Source of the DNA: JBDKGV01 sp039798005
GTDB lineage: Bacteria > Fibrobacterota > Fibrobacteria > UBA5070
Direction of reading: 5' to 3'
Length of the DNA: 11,569 nucleotides
NCBI GenBank assembly: GCA_039798005.1
Contig: JBDKGV010000108.1
Location: 1-11,569 of the forward strand
The position numbers were made by a program, and so were the translations under genes. The notes under the pieces were generated by a model. The model was not told where the DNA came from. It made no database searches and saw only the letters and a list, made by a program, of their open reading frames with translations. Of this stretch, positions 1-7,453 are shown in pieces (position 1 is the stretch's first letter; each line of letters opens with the position of its first letter).

Positions 1-3000
1 GGCACCAATGCCCGTGGCGGGGTGCTCCATCTGCATCAGGAACCAATTCACCCCATCCCACTTGTGGCCGGCGAAGTTGTTCCCAGCAAAGACCACCTTG
101 CCTCCTGTGCTGGAGTAGCCGTTGATCTTGAAGACACTTCCCGTCACCCCGGTGGAGACCCGATTAGCCCTCACCGCATTATTGGTGAAGTTGACCTGAT
201 TTGTGGAGTATCCACCAATTTCAATCACAGCCCCTGTGAGAGCCACATTGGAATCAAGTCGATTGCCATCAAAGATTTGAGGGCCGTTTAAATTGCCGCC
301 GATCTTGAAAACCGGCCCCGTCGTCGACTGATTTCCGACAAAGATGTTTCCTTGGACAATTTGAGCCAAATTGCCACCCCAATCGGTTGTCTGGATGACA
401 TATTGAGGTGCCCGATTGTTGCGGAATACGTTGTTTTTCATCGAAAAGGCGTTGCTGGTCGTTGTATTGTCGTAAACACCAAAGATATACGACCCATAGT
501 CCGTAGCAGTTGCAACATTGTCTTGCACCACATTGTCGTGAAAGATCGATCCATCTCGTTGAGCATAGTAATAGATGGTATGCGACGCAGAATTACCAGC
601 AATGACATTATTTCTGACATCGCAACGAATATAGGAGCCGATCACACCACTACTATGGAGATAGAGAGCATAACCGCCGGCATTGTTGCGAATTTCGCTA
701 TTGATCAAGGTGACTTCCTGATAAAGCGGGGCACCCATGTGGAATCCCCCGCCCTGATTGCCAAGAATCCGGCAAGAATCGAATTTTCCGCTGACATTAT
801 TTGTTCCCCAGCCATTGTTGCCTTGAGCGATCAATCCAACCACATCGCCACCTTGCACACCATAAAATCCATGGCCACCATTTTGCAAGGAACTGCAATA
901 CTTCATCGTGACTGCCATACCAACATAGTTGAAGCCGACCCCACCATTGCGCTGGGCTACACAGTTCGTGAACTTCGAACCATCGTTCCAATCAATATCG
1001 ACACCGTTCCAGCCATCGCCACCGTTGTCCTGCACAACCACGCCTTCGGCCTGCATGGTCTGGTTGTCGGAATTCACCAACTGCACGCCCACCGTGCTGG
1101 AGCCTTGGACCGTGACATTGTGCAAGTACGGCGATGCCGCGCTGATGCGCAGACCGCCCGGCGCACCCGGCGAAGCACCAGCATATTCCACCACGACATT
1201 TTCCAAGATGGATCCACCCGTGTAAGCACCCGTGCCATCGAAGGTGGCATCGTCACTGGTGGAATCGATCAGGAGATACCCCCAATTGGTCACACTCGCC
1301 TTGGTGAACACGATTGGCTGGGCCACGGTGCCACGCGCCAAGAGCGAGCCCTTGACGAGGAATGCCTTGGGAACCGCCGTGCCACCCACCGTGGTCACCG
1401 GCACCTTGATGCGCACGCCCGGCTCGATCCGCAGCGTCTTGCCCAGCGGCACGGTGAAGCTGGCAGCGCCCACGAGGTAGGGGCTGTTGGCCAAAGTCAG
1501 CGTGGTGTCGGTGCTGAAGGAGGACGGAAGCGTGCTGTCACCGCGTGAACGGATGACGCTCACGGTGTAGACCTTCTTGGCCGTGGTATCCTGGGCCTTG
1601 ACCGTCAGGGTCGCGACCTGTGCCGTACCCACCACGAGGTTCGTGGGAGCTCCCGTGACCACCACCGTGCCGTAGACCGAATCATTGGCCATCGGGGCGA
1701 AGGTCACATCGGTCACGCCATTGTCCACATTCAAGGTGTAGGCAGAGGTCGCGGTATCGAAGACCGGTGAGAGCGTCCCGGCGCTGGCGCCAATCCGCTT
1801 GAGCCACGCATTCTTGCTGGGCGCGGCACGATAGACCTTGACCACATAGGTCTGCTTCACCGAAGTGTCCTGCGCCGTCACCACGATGGAAACCACATTG
1901 GTATCGGCGATCTTGGTCAGCAATATTTTGCCCGATGCCGTAGCGGAGGCGACATCAGTGCCGTTCACCGTGATGGACTTGATGACGGCCACTGACTTGG
2001 TGGGTGTCACCGTCACCGCAGTGTCAGCAAAAGCGACCGAAGTAACATAAACCGTATCAGCGGTTTTGAAGGCGCTATCCAGCGCCAAGGTCGTCGCCCC
2101 CTTTGTCACCACAAGACCTGACAGTCCGGCGACCTTGCTGGCCGCAGCGCGGAACACCTTGACCACATAGGTCTGCTTCACCGTGGTATCTTGTGCCGTC
2201 ACGACGATGGAAACCGAGTTGGTGTCCCCGATCTTCGTGAGCAAGACCTTGCCCGAAGCTGTGCCAGAAGTCACTTCCACGCCATTCACGGCTATGGACT
2301 TGAAGGCGCTGATCGGGCCGGTCGGGGTCACCACCACAGCGGTATCCACAAAGGCGGCCGAAGTGACATAAACCGTATCAGCGGTCTTGAAGGCGGTGTC
2401 CAGCGCAAGGTTGGATGCGCCATTTGACACCACAAGGCCAGAAAGTCCGGCCACCTTGCTGGCCGCGGCGCGGAACACCTTCACCAAGTAGGTCTGCTTC
2501 ACCGTGGTATCCTGTGCCGTCACGACGATGGAGACCAAGTTGGTGTCCCCGATCTTGGTGAGCAAGACCTTGCCCGAAGCCGTGCCGGAGGTCACTTCCA
2601 CGCCATTCACGGCGATGGACTTGAAGGCGCTGATCGGGCCGGTCGGGGTCACCACCACAGCGGTATCCGTGAAGGGTGCGTTCACCACATACACGCTGTC
2701 TGCCGCCTTGAAGGCGGTATCCAAGCCCAGTGCCGAGGTGCCGTTGGTCAAGGAAAGGGCGGACAAGTTCGCCACCTTCAGGCCCGCGGTACGGAAGACC
2801 TTGAGGTAATAGTTCTTCTTGACCGCAGTGTCCTGCGCCGTCACCACCAGCTTGAAGGTGTTGGTATCGCCGGCAACAAGCGGGAAATACCCGGTCTTCA
2901 CTCCGGAAGTGATCGCAACGCCGTTGAGCGTCATGGTGGCAAGGCTTCCTTGGCGCGTCGCCGTGAAGGCAAAGCCCGTGTCCTTGAAGGCGCCTGTGAC

Positions 3001-5826
3001 CTTGAGCACGCTGTCCGTTGCAAGCGTCCAACTGGACATGCCTGCCGCCGTACTCAAGGCGTAATTCAAGCCACTCAAGACTGCAACCTGCTCCGCAGTA
3101 CGGGTACGGGCCGCGATCGAATAGGTCTTGGTCGTCAAGGAATCCGCAGCAAGGATCGTGATCGAAGCCTTGGCGGTATCACCGAAAGCCTTGAGCGGGA
3201 TCTTCAGCGTATTGCCCTCCAGCACACCACCGGAAACCGATACCGATTTCACCAGGGTGGACTTGGTGGTGAAGGCAAGGCGCGCGGTGTCGGCACCGAA
3301 AGTCGTCGAAAGCCGGTAGGCAAGACTGTCGGAATGGAACGCAGGCGACAGGGTATCCGTCTTGACCGTATCGGTCAAGGTTGCCAATCGCGCCTCGGAC
3401 GAGCGATTGCGGGTGATGAAGAGCGAGAAATTGCGCACGAAGTTCGTGTCATCGGCAATCACCTTCATCTTCACCTCGGTCACACCAAGACCAAGAGGGA
3501 TTTTCGTCGAATTCACACCGGTAAGCTCGGTTTCATTCACAATGACCTTTTGGCTGGTCACGGCACGAGTCCACTGCAACGTCAAGACGGAATCACTGAA
3601 CCCGACCGAGGTCGTGTATGTGCGTCCCGTGTCATTGGTGGCAAAGGGCATTGTTGCAGGACTGCTCGGGACCACATAGCCCAAATCCTTGACCATGTCC
3701 ACCTTGCTCTTGACCTTGTAGGGCACCAATCGATACTTGATCGTGTAAGACTGCCCATTGGCCGTGACATACATGGTTTTGGCTGTATCATCAGAATAGA
3801 GCCAGATGGACTTTTGTGGCGACACTGTAGCAGTCGCAAGATGAGGGACACCTCTGATCGCAACGGAAAGCGTTCCGGTCACGAAGGGAACAGTGAAGGT
3901 TCCACCCATGGTGGAGAAGCCCGCAAGAGGAACTCCGTCCACCAGCAAGGAATCAAGCAGGTAGTTCGGATCGATCACGCTGTTGATCCCGATGCGAAGA
4001 ATGCGCCGCACCTTGCCGTTGGCCGAGGTCACCTTGAGTTTCAAGGTATCGTTGAGCCCCGCAAAGTTCCATATGTATGGGGAGGACGACAACACCGTCG
4101 CGGCCACCGCTTCCGAGGACACTTCGATCGACTGTCCCGTCTTCTTCGTGAAGGTGAGATTGAGCGACTTCACCGAGGGATCGATGTTCACCGTATAGAC
4201 GCTGTCCTGCACCGAATAGCTTGGCGTCAAGCTGCGCCCGGCCACAGCCAAGGCGGACAGGTACGGATCGGACTGTGCATCCGGTGGCGTATTGAACGAG
4301 AAGGACTCCGAGGATGCCGAATCGCTGCGGCCACGGGCAAAGCCCAGGATACGCCAGTGGATGCGGGTATTGAAGGGGAAGACCACGCGCAACGAAGAGG
4401 AATCGACGCGGCGACGGATCATCGCATCGGCCCCGTTGTTGGTGAGAATCTTGTCGGCCGAGGTGTCGGCGATCAAGACAAAGAACGAGTCGTAGTAGCC
4501 GGGGGTCCATGCGAAGAGCACGGCCGTGTCGCTTGCCTGCTGTCCCTTGGCTGGGGAGGTCAAGGTCGGCATGCGATCGGAAGCGACCACCTGGATGGTG
4601 TCGGTGGCCGAGCGCAGGTGCAGGTTGTCCTCGGCCCAGTAGCGGTAATAGACGGTCCCGGCCTTGGTCAGCGAGTCCTTGAGCCAAGCCATGTTGGCCA
4701 AGGAATAGACCGGCGAGGTGTCGCGTATGACATTGATGGTGATCGGGGCGCGCGCCGCCGAATCGATGCGCTCGGTCGCGGCGAACCGGAGCGAGAAGGT
4801 GTCCAGGACACCCACGCGCAGGATCTTCCTGGCGGCGGGCACGAGAACCGGTCCACGCGCGGCGATCACAAGGGAGGTGTCTGCACTGCCAGTCAAGGTG
4901 TCATTGTCGGTGGCGATGGCGCGCAAGGTCCAGCGCCCCGCCTTGATGGCGGCCACGACCGAACCCGGAATCGTCAAGACACTGTCAAAGGCCTCGGACT
5001 TGAAGGCGGTGTCCGTGCCCTGGAAAAGGCGCCATGACATCCTCGCGATGCTCCCCCCGGCATCGGAAGCCTTGGCCTTCACGGTGAAGGGCATGGAAAA
5101 TTCCGCAGTGTCGGGAACGGAAAGCGACGTCACTTGAGGCGGATGCCCTTGCGAGGCCAAGCGCACCAGCTTCGATGCCGAACGCAGTCCGACATCGTTT
5201 TCTGCGACGACCGTCACGGTGCGGATCGAATGGCCCACGGGAAGACGGATCACCGAGTCGGCCGTGGTCGACTCCACTCCGTCGACGGTCCAGTGGTACT
5301 TCGCGATGGTGCCTCCGGAATCCTGGCCCCTGGCCACCACCGAGGCGGTGTCCCACAGATCGACCATGGTATCGGCCTTGACCACTTGGAGGGTCGGCAG
5401 GATCGTGCGCATGGCAAGACGGAAGGTATCTGCCGTGGTCGAGAACACCCCACGGGAGTTGCGCACCATCACCGCCACCTTGATGACCTTGGGCGTGTTC
5501 AGCCCGGTGGTCAGGGTGAAGGTGTCGGTCGCCACCGAATCCCCCGGCTTGAAGCCGACCGAGTCGAACCGATTGAGTTCCAGATTGTGGAAATACGCCA
5601 TCATGACGGTATCGCCACGGCCTGATCCGCGTCCGATCACATCAAGACTCACCGTGCGATGGGTCGGCGCCTCACGGGTGGGAGTTTGCATCACCAGACT
5701 GGGCGGTGAGTAGTTCACGCCCTCTTGGTCCAGAGGATTGTCGAAGACCTTGTTCTGCGAATCGTCGCAAGAGAGCAGGAGTGGCAGAGCAAGCAGGGAA
5801 AACAGGGATTTGCGCAAGCGTGTCAT
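1..5826 (-). CDS. Giant cell-surface lipoprotein with Ig/PKD-like domains, about nine cadherin-like repeats and a right-handed beta-helix (C-terminus outside window)
   Basis: The frame is open without a stop from ATG 5826 to the window edge (1942 codons), so the C-terminus is missing. Residues 1-20 form a lipoprotein signal: basic start MTRLRK, a Leu-rich core, and lipobox LLSC with Cys20, followed by DDS. Residues about 30-520 look like Ig/PKD/fibronectin-type beta-sandwiches. Residues about 520-1430 hold roughly nine cadherin-like beta-sandwich units of 90-107 residues, with typical LSALAVAG starts and SVYTVN or SAYTLNV strands; three (1018-1338) are near-copies. From about residue 1440 comes a right-handed parallel beta-helix, opening with an IEPGVRIKV / KGSLLARGT pattern and continuing as Asn/Gly-rich turns to the edge. 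The start is set by a GAGG Shine-Dalgarno overlapping the stop of the gene 7 nt upstream, so the two are probably coupled. The likely role is a surface adhesin, structural protein or polysaccharide-binding protein. No catalytic residues are identifiable, and a C-terminal sorting domain could lie outside. ORF and lipobox are certain; function is inferred. Confidence 0.88.
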   Translation of the reverse strand, partial: MTRLRKSLFSLLALPLLLSCDDSQNKVFDNPLDQEGVNYSPPSLVMQTPTREAPTHRTVSLDVIGRGSGRGDTVMMAYFHNLELNRFDSVGFKPGDSVATDTFTLTTGLNTPKVIKVAVMVRNSRGVFSTTADTFRLAMRTILPTLQVVKADTMVDLWDTASVVARGQDSGGTIAKYHWTVDGVESTTADSVIRLPVGHSIRTVTVVAENDVGLRSASKLVRLASQGHPPQVTSLSVPDTAEFSMPFTVKAKASDAGGSIARMSWRLFQGTDTAFKSEAFDSVLTIPGSVVAAIKAGRWTLRAIATDNDTLTGSADTSLVIAARGPVLVPAARKILRVGVLDTFSLRFAATERIDSAARAPITINVIRDTSPVYSLANMAWLKDSLTKAGTVYYRYWAEDNLHLRSATDTIQVVASDRMPTLTSPAKGQQASDTAVLFAWTPGYYDSFFVLIADTSADKILTNNGADAMIRRRVDSSSLRVVFPFNTRIHWRILGFARGRSDSASSESFSFNTPPDAQSDPYLSALAVAGRSLTPSYSVQDSVYTVNIDPSVKSLNLTFTKKTGQSIEVSSEAVAATVLSSSPYIWNFAGLNDTLKLKVTSANGKVRRILRIGINSVIDPNYLLDSLLVDGVPLAGFSTMGGTFTVPFVTGTLSVAIRGVPHLATATVSPQKSIWLYSDDTAKTMYVTANGQSYTIKYRLVPYKVKSKVDMVKDLGYVVPSSPATMPFATNDTGRTYTTSVGFSDSVLTLQWTRAVTSQKVIVNETELTGVNSTKIPLGLGVTEVKMKVIADDTNFVRNFSLFITRNRSSEARLATLTDTVKTDTLSPAFHSDSLAYRLSTTFGADTARLAFTTKSTLVKSVSVSGGVLEGNTLKIPLKAFGDTAKASITILAADSLTTKTYSIAARTRTAEQVAVLSGLNYALSTAAGMSSWTLATDSVLKVTGAFKDTGFAFTATRQGSLATMTLNGVAITSGVKTGYFPLVAGDTNTFKLVVTAQDTAVKKNYYLKVFRTAGLKVANLSALSLTNGTSALGLDTAFKAADSVYVVNAPFTDTAVVVTPTGPISAFKSIAVNGVEVTSGTASGKVLLTKIGDTNLVSIVVTAQDTTVKQTYLVKVFRAAASKVAGLSGLVVSNGASNLALDTAFKTADTVYVTSAAFVDTAVVVTPTGPISAFKSIAVNGVEVTSGTASGKVLLTKIGDTNSVSIVVTAQDTTVKQTYVVKVFRAAASKVAGLSGLVVTKGATTLALDSAFKTADTVYVTSVAFADTAVTVTPTKSVAVIKSITVNGTDVASATASGKILLTKIADTNVVSIVVTAQDTSVKQTYVVKVYRAAPSKNAWLKRIGASAGTLSPVFDTATSAYTLNVDNGVTDVTFAPMANDSVYGTVVVTGAPTNLVVGTAQVATLTVKAQDTTAKKVYTVSVIRSRGDSTLPSSFSTDTTLTLANSPYLVGAASFTVPLGKTLRIEPGVRIKVPVTTVGGTAVPKAFLVKGSLLARGTVAQPIVFTKASVTNWGYLLIDSTSDDATFDGTGAYTGGSILENVVVEYAGASPGAPGGLRISAASPYLHNVTVQGSSTVGVQLVNSDNQTMQAEGVVVQDNGGDGWNGVDIDWNDGSKFTNCVAQRNGGVGFNYVGMAVTMKYCSSLQNGGHGFYGVQGGDVVGLIAQGNNGWGTNNVSGKFDSCRILGNQGGGFHMGAPLYQEVTLINSEIRNNAGGYALYLHSSGVIGSYIRCDVRNNVIAGNSASHTIYYYAQRDGSIFHDNVVQDNVATATDYGSYIFGVYDNTTTSNAFSMKNNVFRNNRAPQYVIQTTDWGGNLAQIVQGNIFVGNQSTTGPVFKIGGNLNGPQIFDGNRLDSNVALTGAVIEIGGYSTNQVNFTNNAVRANRVSTGVTGSVFKINGYSSTGGKVVFAGNNFAGHKWDGVNWFLMQMEHPATGIGA
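1813..2775 (-). repeat. Three tandem 321-nt (107-codon) repeats inside the giant lipoprotein gene
   Basis: Three in-frame units with an exact 321-nt period lie at 2775-2455, 2454-2134 and 2133-1813. They encode residues 1018-1338. Each begins VA(N/G)LS(A/G)L and ends with the motif VKV(F/Y)RAA. The flanking cadherin-like units are the same fold but much more diverged. The middle unit is a mosaic. Its C-terminal half (2221-2347) is almost identical to the first unit (2542-2668), with about five mismatches by eye. Its N-terminal half (about 2362-2454) is clearly closer to the third unit. This suggests tandem duplication followed by recombination or gene conversion. Confidence 0.9.
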
Positions 5827-5842
5827 GCCAGCCTCAGAAGAC
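5827..5842 (-). promoter_or_regulatory. Ribosome binding site of the giant lipoprotein gene, overlapping the upstream stop codon
   Basis: On the minus strand the junction reads TGAGG-CTGGC-ATG. The upstream TGA stop (5836-5834) is part of the GAGG Shine-Dalgarno sequence, which sits about 5 nt before the start. A ribosome terminating on the PEGA gene would therefore occupy the initiation site of the next gene, a typical arrangement for translational coupling. Confidence 0.7.
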
Positions 5843-7285
5843 GAAGGTGAGAGTGAGTGCACTGAGCGCGGCCGCAGCCAAGCCGATTCCGACATTGCGA
5901 TAGGTCAGGTTGTTGTCGCGTTGGGACTCCACATTGCGGATGTCCTTGCGCATGGCGTTCATCGCCGTCTGATCCTTCGACTGCCGATAGAGTTCGTACT
6001 TGTCGTCGATGCTGCTTTGCTTGGTCTCGGCAACGCTGTGGAAGTAGTAGGATGCCGCGGTCAGGGCACCGGTCGCGAGGCCAATGGTGACCCGCCATCC
6101 ATTGAGTCGCGCCTTGCGCTGAGCCTCGATGGCCTTGAGCGAATCCTGCTTGCGCTTCTCCGCCGCCATGCGCAGGGCTTCCTGCTTGGCTTTTTCCGCA
6201 TCCAGCCACTCGCGGGAACGGGACAGCGGGAAGTTCAGCTCGAACATCTTGCCCTGGACGATGTCGACCCAGCGGACCTCCTCCTTCCAATCCTTCATGG
6301 AGATCCGGACCAAGTGTCTCCCCGGATCCATCAGGCTGTCGACCAACGGGGTGGCTCCCGCCTTGGCGCTGTCCACGAAGACCTCGGCGCCGACAGGAGT
6401 CGAGGTGATCTTGAGGACTCCGGAGCGGTCGCGGCGGAAGATCGTGGCGATCCGCTTGGCGATCACCGGAGCGGTGACTTGCAGGACATCCTCGATGGCG
6501 CCTTCGTACGTCTCGGTCACCGACTGGAGCACCTCTCCGGTGGAGATGTCCACGATCTTGGCATTGATCATGTAAATGCGCCCGATGTGCCCGATGGAGC
6601 CCACCACCAAGCGGTTCACGCCCAGCAAACGCCCGACCTGAACTTGGCAGTCGGAGGCGTCACACGCCCCGCTTTGCTGGAAGCCTTGCTCCTTGAGGAT
6701 CTGGTCCATCATGGAACGCTCCATCACGGAGATCTTCTTGTTGCGCATCAACTGCGAGCGCACTTCCTCGGTGATGAGATCCGCCTCGGACTGGGTCACG
6801 CCCTTGCCGACGAAGTCGTTGATGGCCACGACGTCCCGATCCTGCTTCCTTGGCTCGGCCACCGGAGCGGGAGCCTCACCCGTCACAGCGGGGGCCACTA
6901 CGGCTGGGGTCACCATCGCAGGAGTTGCGGGTGGCATCGGGGCAGGAGACGATGTGGGATTGACTGGCAGCGGGACACCCGGGACGGGAGTGGAGACTGC
7001 TGGCACAGGGGCCACTGGAGAGGGGGCCACTACGGCAGGAACCACCGGAGCAGGTGCCGCTGGCACCGGGGCAACCCCAGGCGCAGGGGCCACTGGAGAG
7101 GGGGCCACAACCGCAGGAGATGCAGGGGCGGCCGGGGCCGGGGCAACCTTGGCCGGAGCGGGAGCCGGGGCAACAGGAGCAGGCGCCAAAGGCGATGGAG
7201 CCACTGACGTTTGGGCGTGAAGAAGGGAAGCCAAGGCCAAGCCCAAGCCGGCGAGTCTTTTGGTCATGTGGCGCGTTGGAATCAC
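5834..7285 (-). CDS. Secreted CsgG-like/PEGA-domain protein with Pro/Ala-rich linker and C-terminal membrane segments
   Basis: The protein has 483 residues. Residues 1-24 form a signal peptide (basic MTKR, then a Leu/Ala core, cleavage near LHA/Q). Residues about 27-145 are a low-complexity Pro/Ala/Val linker. Residues about 150-285 resemble the CsgG/FlgO-type periplasmic fold, with a DVVAINDFVG strand, a VMERSMMDQILKEQG helix, a Cys208/Cys213 pair that could form a disulfide, and LVVGSIGHIG plus DISTGEVLQS strands. Residues about 288-355 are a PEGA domain (LKITSTPVGAEVFVD, PGRHLVRISM). A charged, likely coiled-coil stretch (358-392) leads to two hydrophobic segments (about 396-415 and 464-482). 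GTG 7285 is chosen because GGAG lies 7 nt upstream; ATG 7267 also keeps the signal peptide but lacks a good ribosome site. It ends 7 nt before the giant lipoprotein start, suggesting an envelope assembly, anchoring or sensing partner. The domain calls are fairly safe; the role is inferred. Confidence 0.88.
   Translation of the reverse strand: MIPTRHMTKRLAGLGLALASLLHAQTSVAPSPLAPAPVAPAPAPAKVAPAPAAPASPAVVAPSPVAPAPGVAPVPAAPAPVVPAVVAPSPVAPVPAVSTPVPGVPLPVNPTSSPAPMPPATPAMVTPAVVAPAVTGEAPAPVAEPRKQDRDVVAINDFVGKGVTQSEADLITEEVRSQLMRNKKISVMERSMMDQILKEQGFQQSGACDASDCQVQVGRLLGVNRLVVGSIGHIGRIYMINAKIVDISTGEVLQSVTETYEGAIEDVLQVTAPVIAKRIATIFRRDRSGVLKITSTPVGAEVFVDSAKAGATPLVDSLMDPGRHLVRISMKDWKEEVRWVDIVQGKMFELNFPLSRSREWLDAEKAKQEALRMAAEKRKQDSLKAIEAQRKARLNGWRVTIGLATGALTAASYYFHSVAETKQSSIDDKYELYRQSKDQTAMNAMRKDIRNVESQRDNNLTYRNVGIGLAAAALSALTLTFVF
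7006..7108. repeat. 25-bp direct repeats in the Pro/Ala-rich linker coding region
   Basis: An identical 25-bp sequence occurs at 7006-7030 and 7084-7108, offset by 78 nt (26 codons, in frame). A shorter related copy lies near 6890-6905. The repeats encode VAPSPVAP-type peptides of the linker. An in-frame offset means recombination or slippage here would change linker length without disrupting the protein. Confidence 0.85.
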
Positions 7286-7383
7286 GATGCGTCTCCAGGA
7301 TGTACTTGGCCGTTCCGAATTCCCCGAATCCCGTCAACGCATTGCAGAATCGTCAACCAACAGGAACTCAGGGTATCCGATTC

Positions 7384-7411
7384 ATTTTAACATTTGTCGC
7401 GAGGATCGCCA
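7384..7411 (-). promoter_or_regulatory. Candidate extended -10 promoter for the PEGA protein/giant lipoprotein unit
   Basis: The 168-nt gap 7286-7453 is AT-richer than its surroundings. On the minus strand it contains TGT-TAAAAT (TAAAAT at 7389-7384), a 5/6 match to the -10 box preceded by the TGn extended element. A weak TGGCGA (7411-7406) lies 16 nt upstream as a possible -35. Transcription would leave a leader of roughly 90 nt before GTG 7285. Within that leader GTTGACG occurs twice, 19 nt apart (complements at 7332-7338 and 7351-7357), and could be a binding site. The call rests on consensus matching only. Confidence 0.33.
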
Positions 7412-7453
7412 CTTTTTTATTGCAACACTCGAGAAATTCTGACGCCTATTGCC

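Noticed and set aside
352..1548. Plus-strand open frame of 398 codons
   Set aside because: It is antisense to the beta-helix coding region. The Ile/His-rich product without domain features is a mirror of the Asn/Gly/Val-rich repeats.
1813..2775. Regular repeats as a CRISPR array
   Set aside because: The period is 321 nt, and the repeats are continuous, in frame and encode cadherin-like domains; there are no short repeats separated by unique spacers.
3953..4687. Minus-strand frame of 244 codons inside the giant gene
   Set aside because: It is a different frame of the same strand within the continuous lipoprotein ORF, Gly/Arg/His-rich and without domain features or a ribosome site I can support.
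2950..5037. Plus-strand open frame of 695 codons
   Set aside because: It lies fully antisense to the giant lipoprotein gene, whose frame shows clear domains and a lipobox. The plus-strand product is Arg/Gly/His-rich with no recognisable motif, as expected for a shadow of a GC-rich gene.
6693..7220. Plus-strand frame giving a Gly/Ala/Thr-rich protein
   Set aside because: It is the reverse complement of the Pro/Ala linker codons of the CsgG-like/PEGA gene; low complexity in one frame produces it in the other.
7265..7267. ATG 7267 as start of the CsgG-like/PEGA gene
   Set aside because: It is plausible by signal-peptide shape, but the GGAG element sits 7 nt before GTG 7285 and 25 nt before this ATG, so GTG is preferred.
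7398..7422. Possible plus-strand terminator (GCGA-GGA-TCGC followed by a T-run)
   Set aside because: The stem is only 4 bp and no plus-strand gene ends here. On the minus strand the T-run is on the wrong side.
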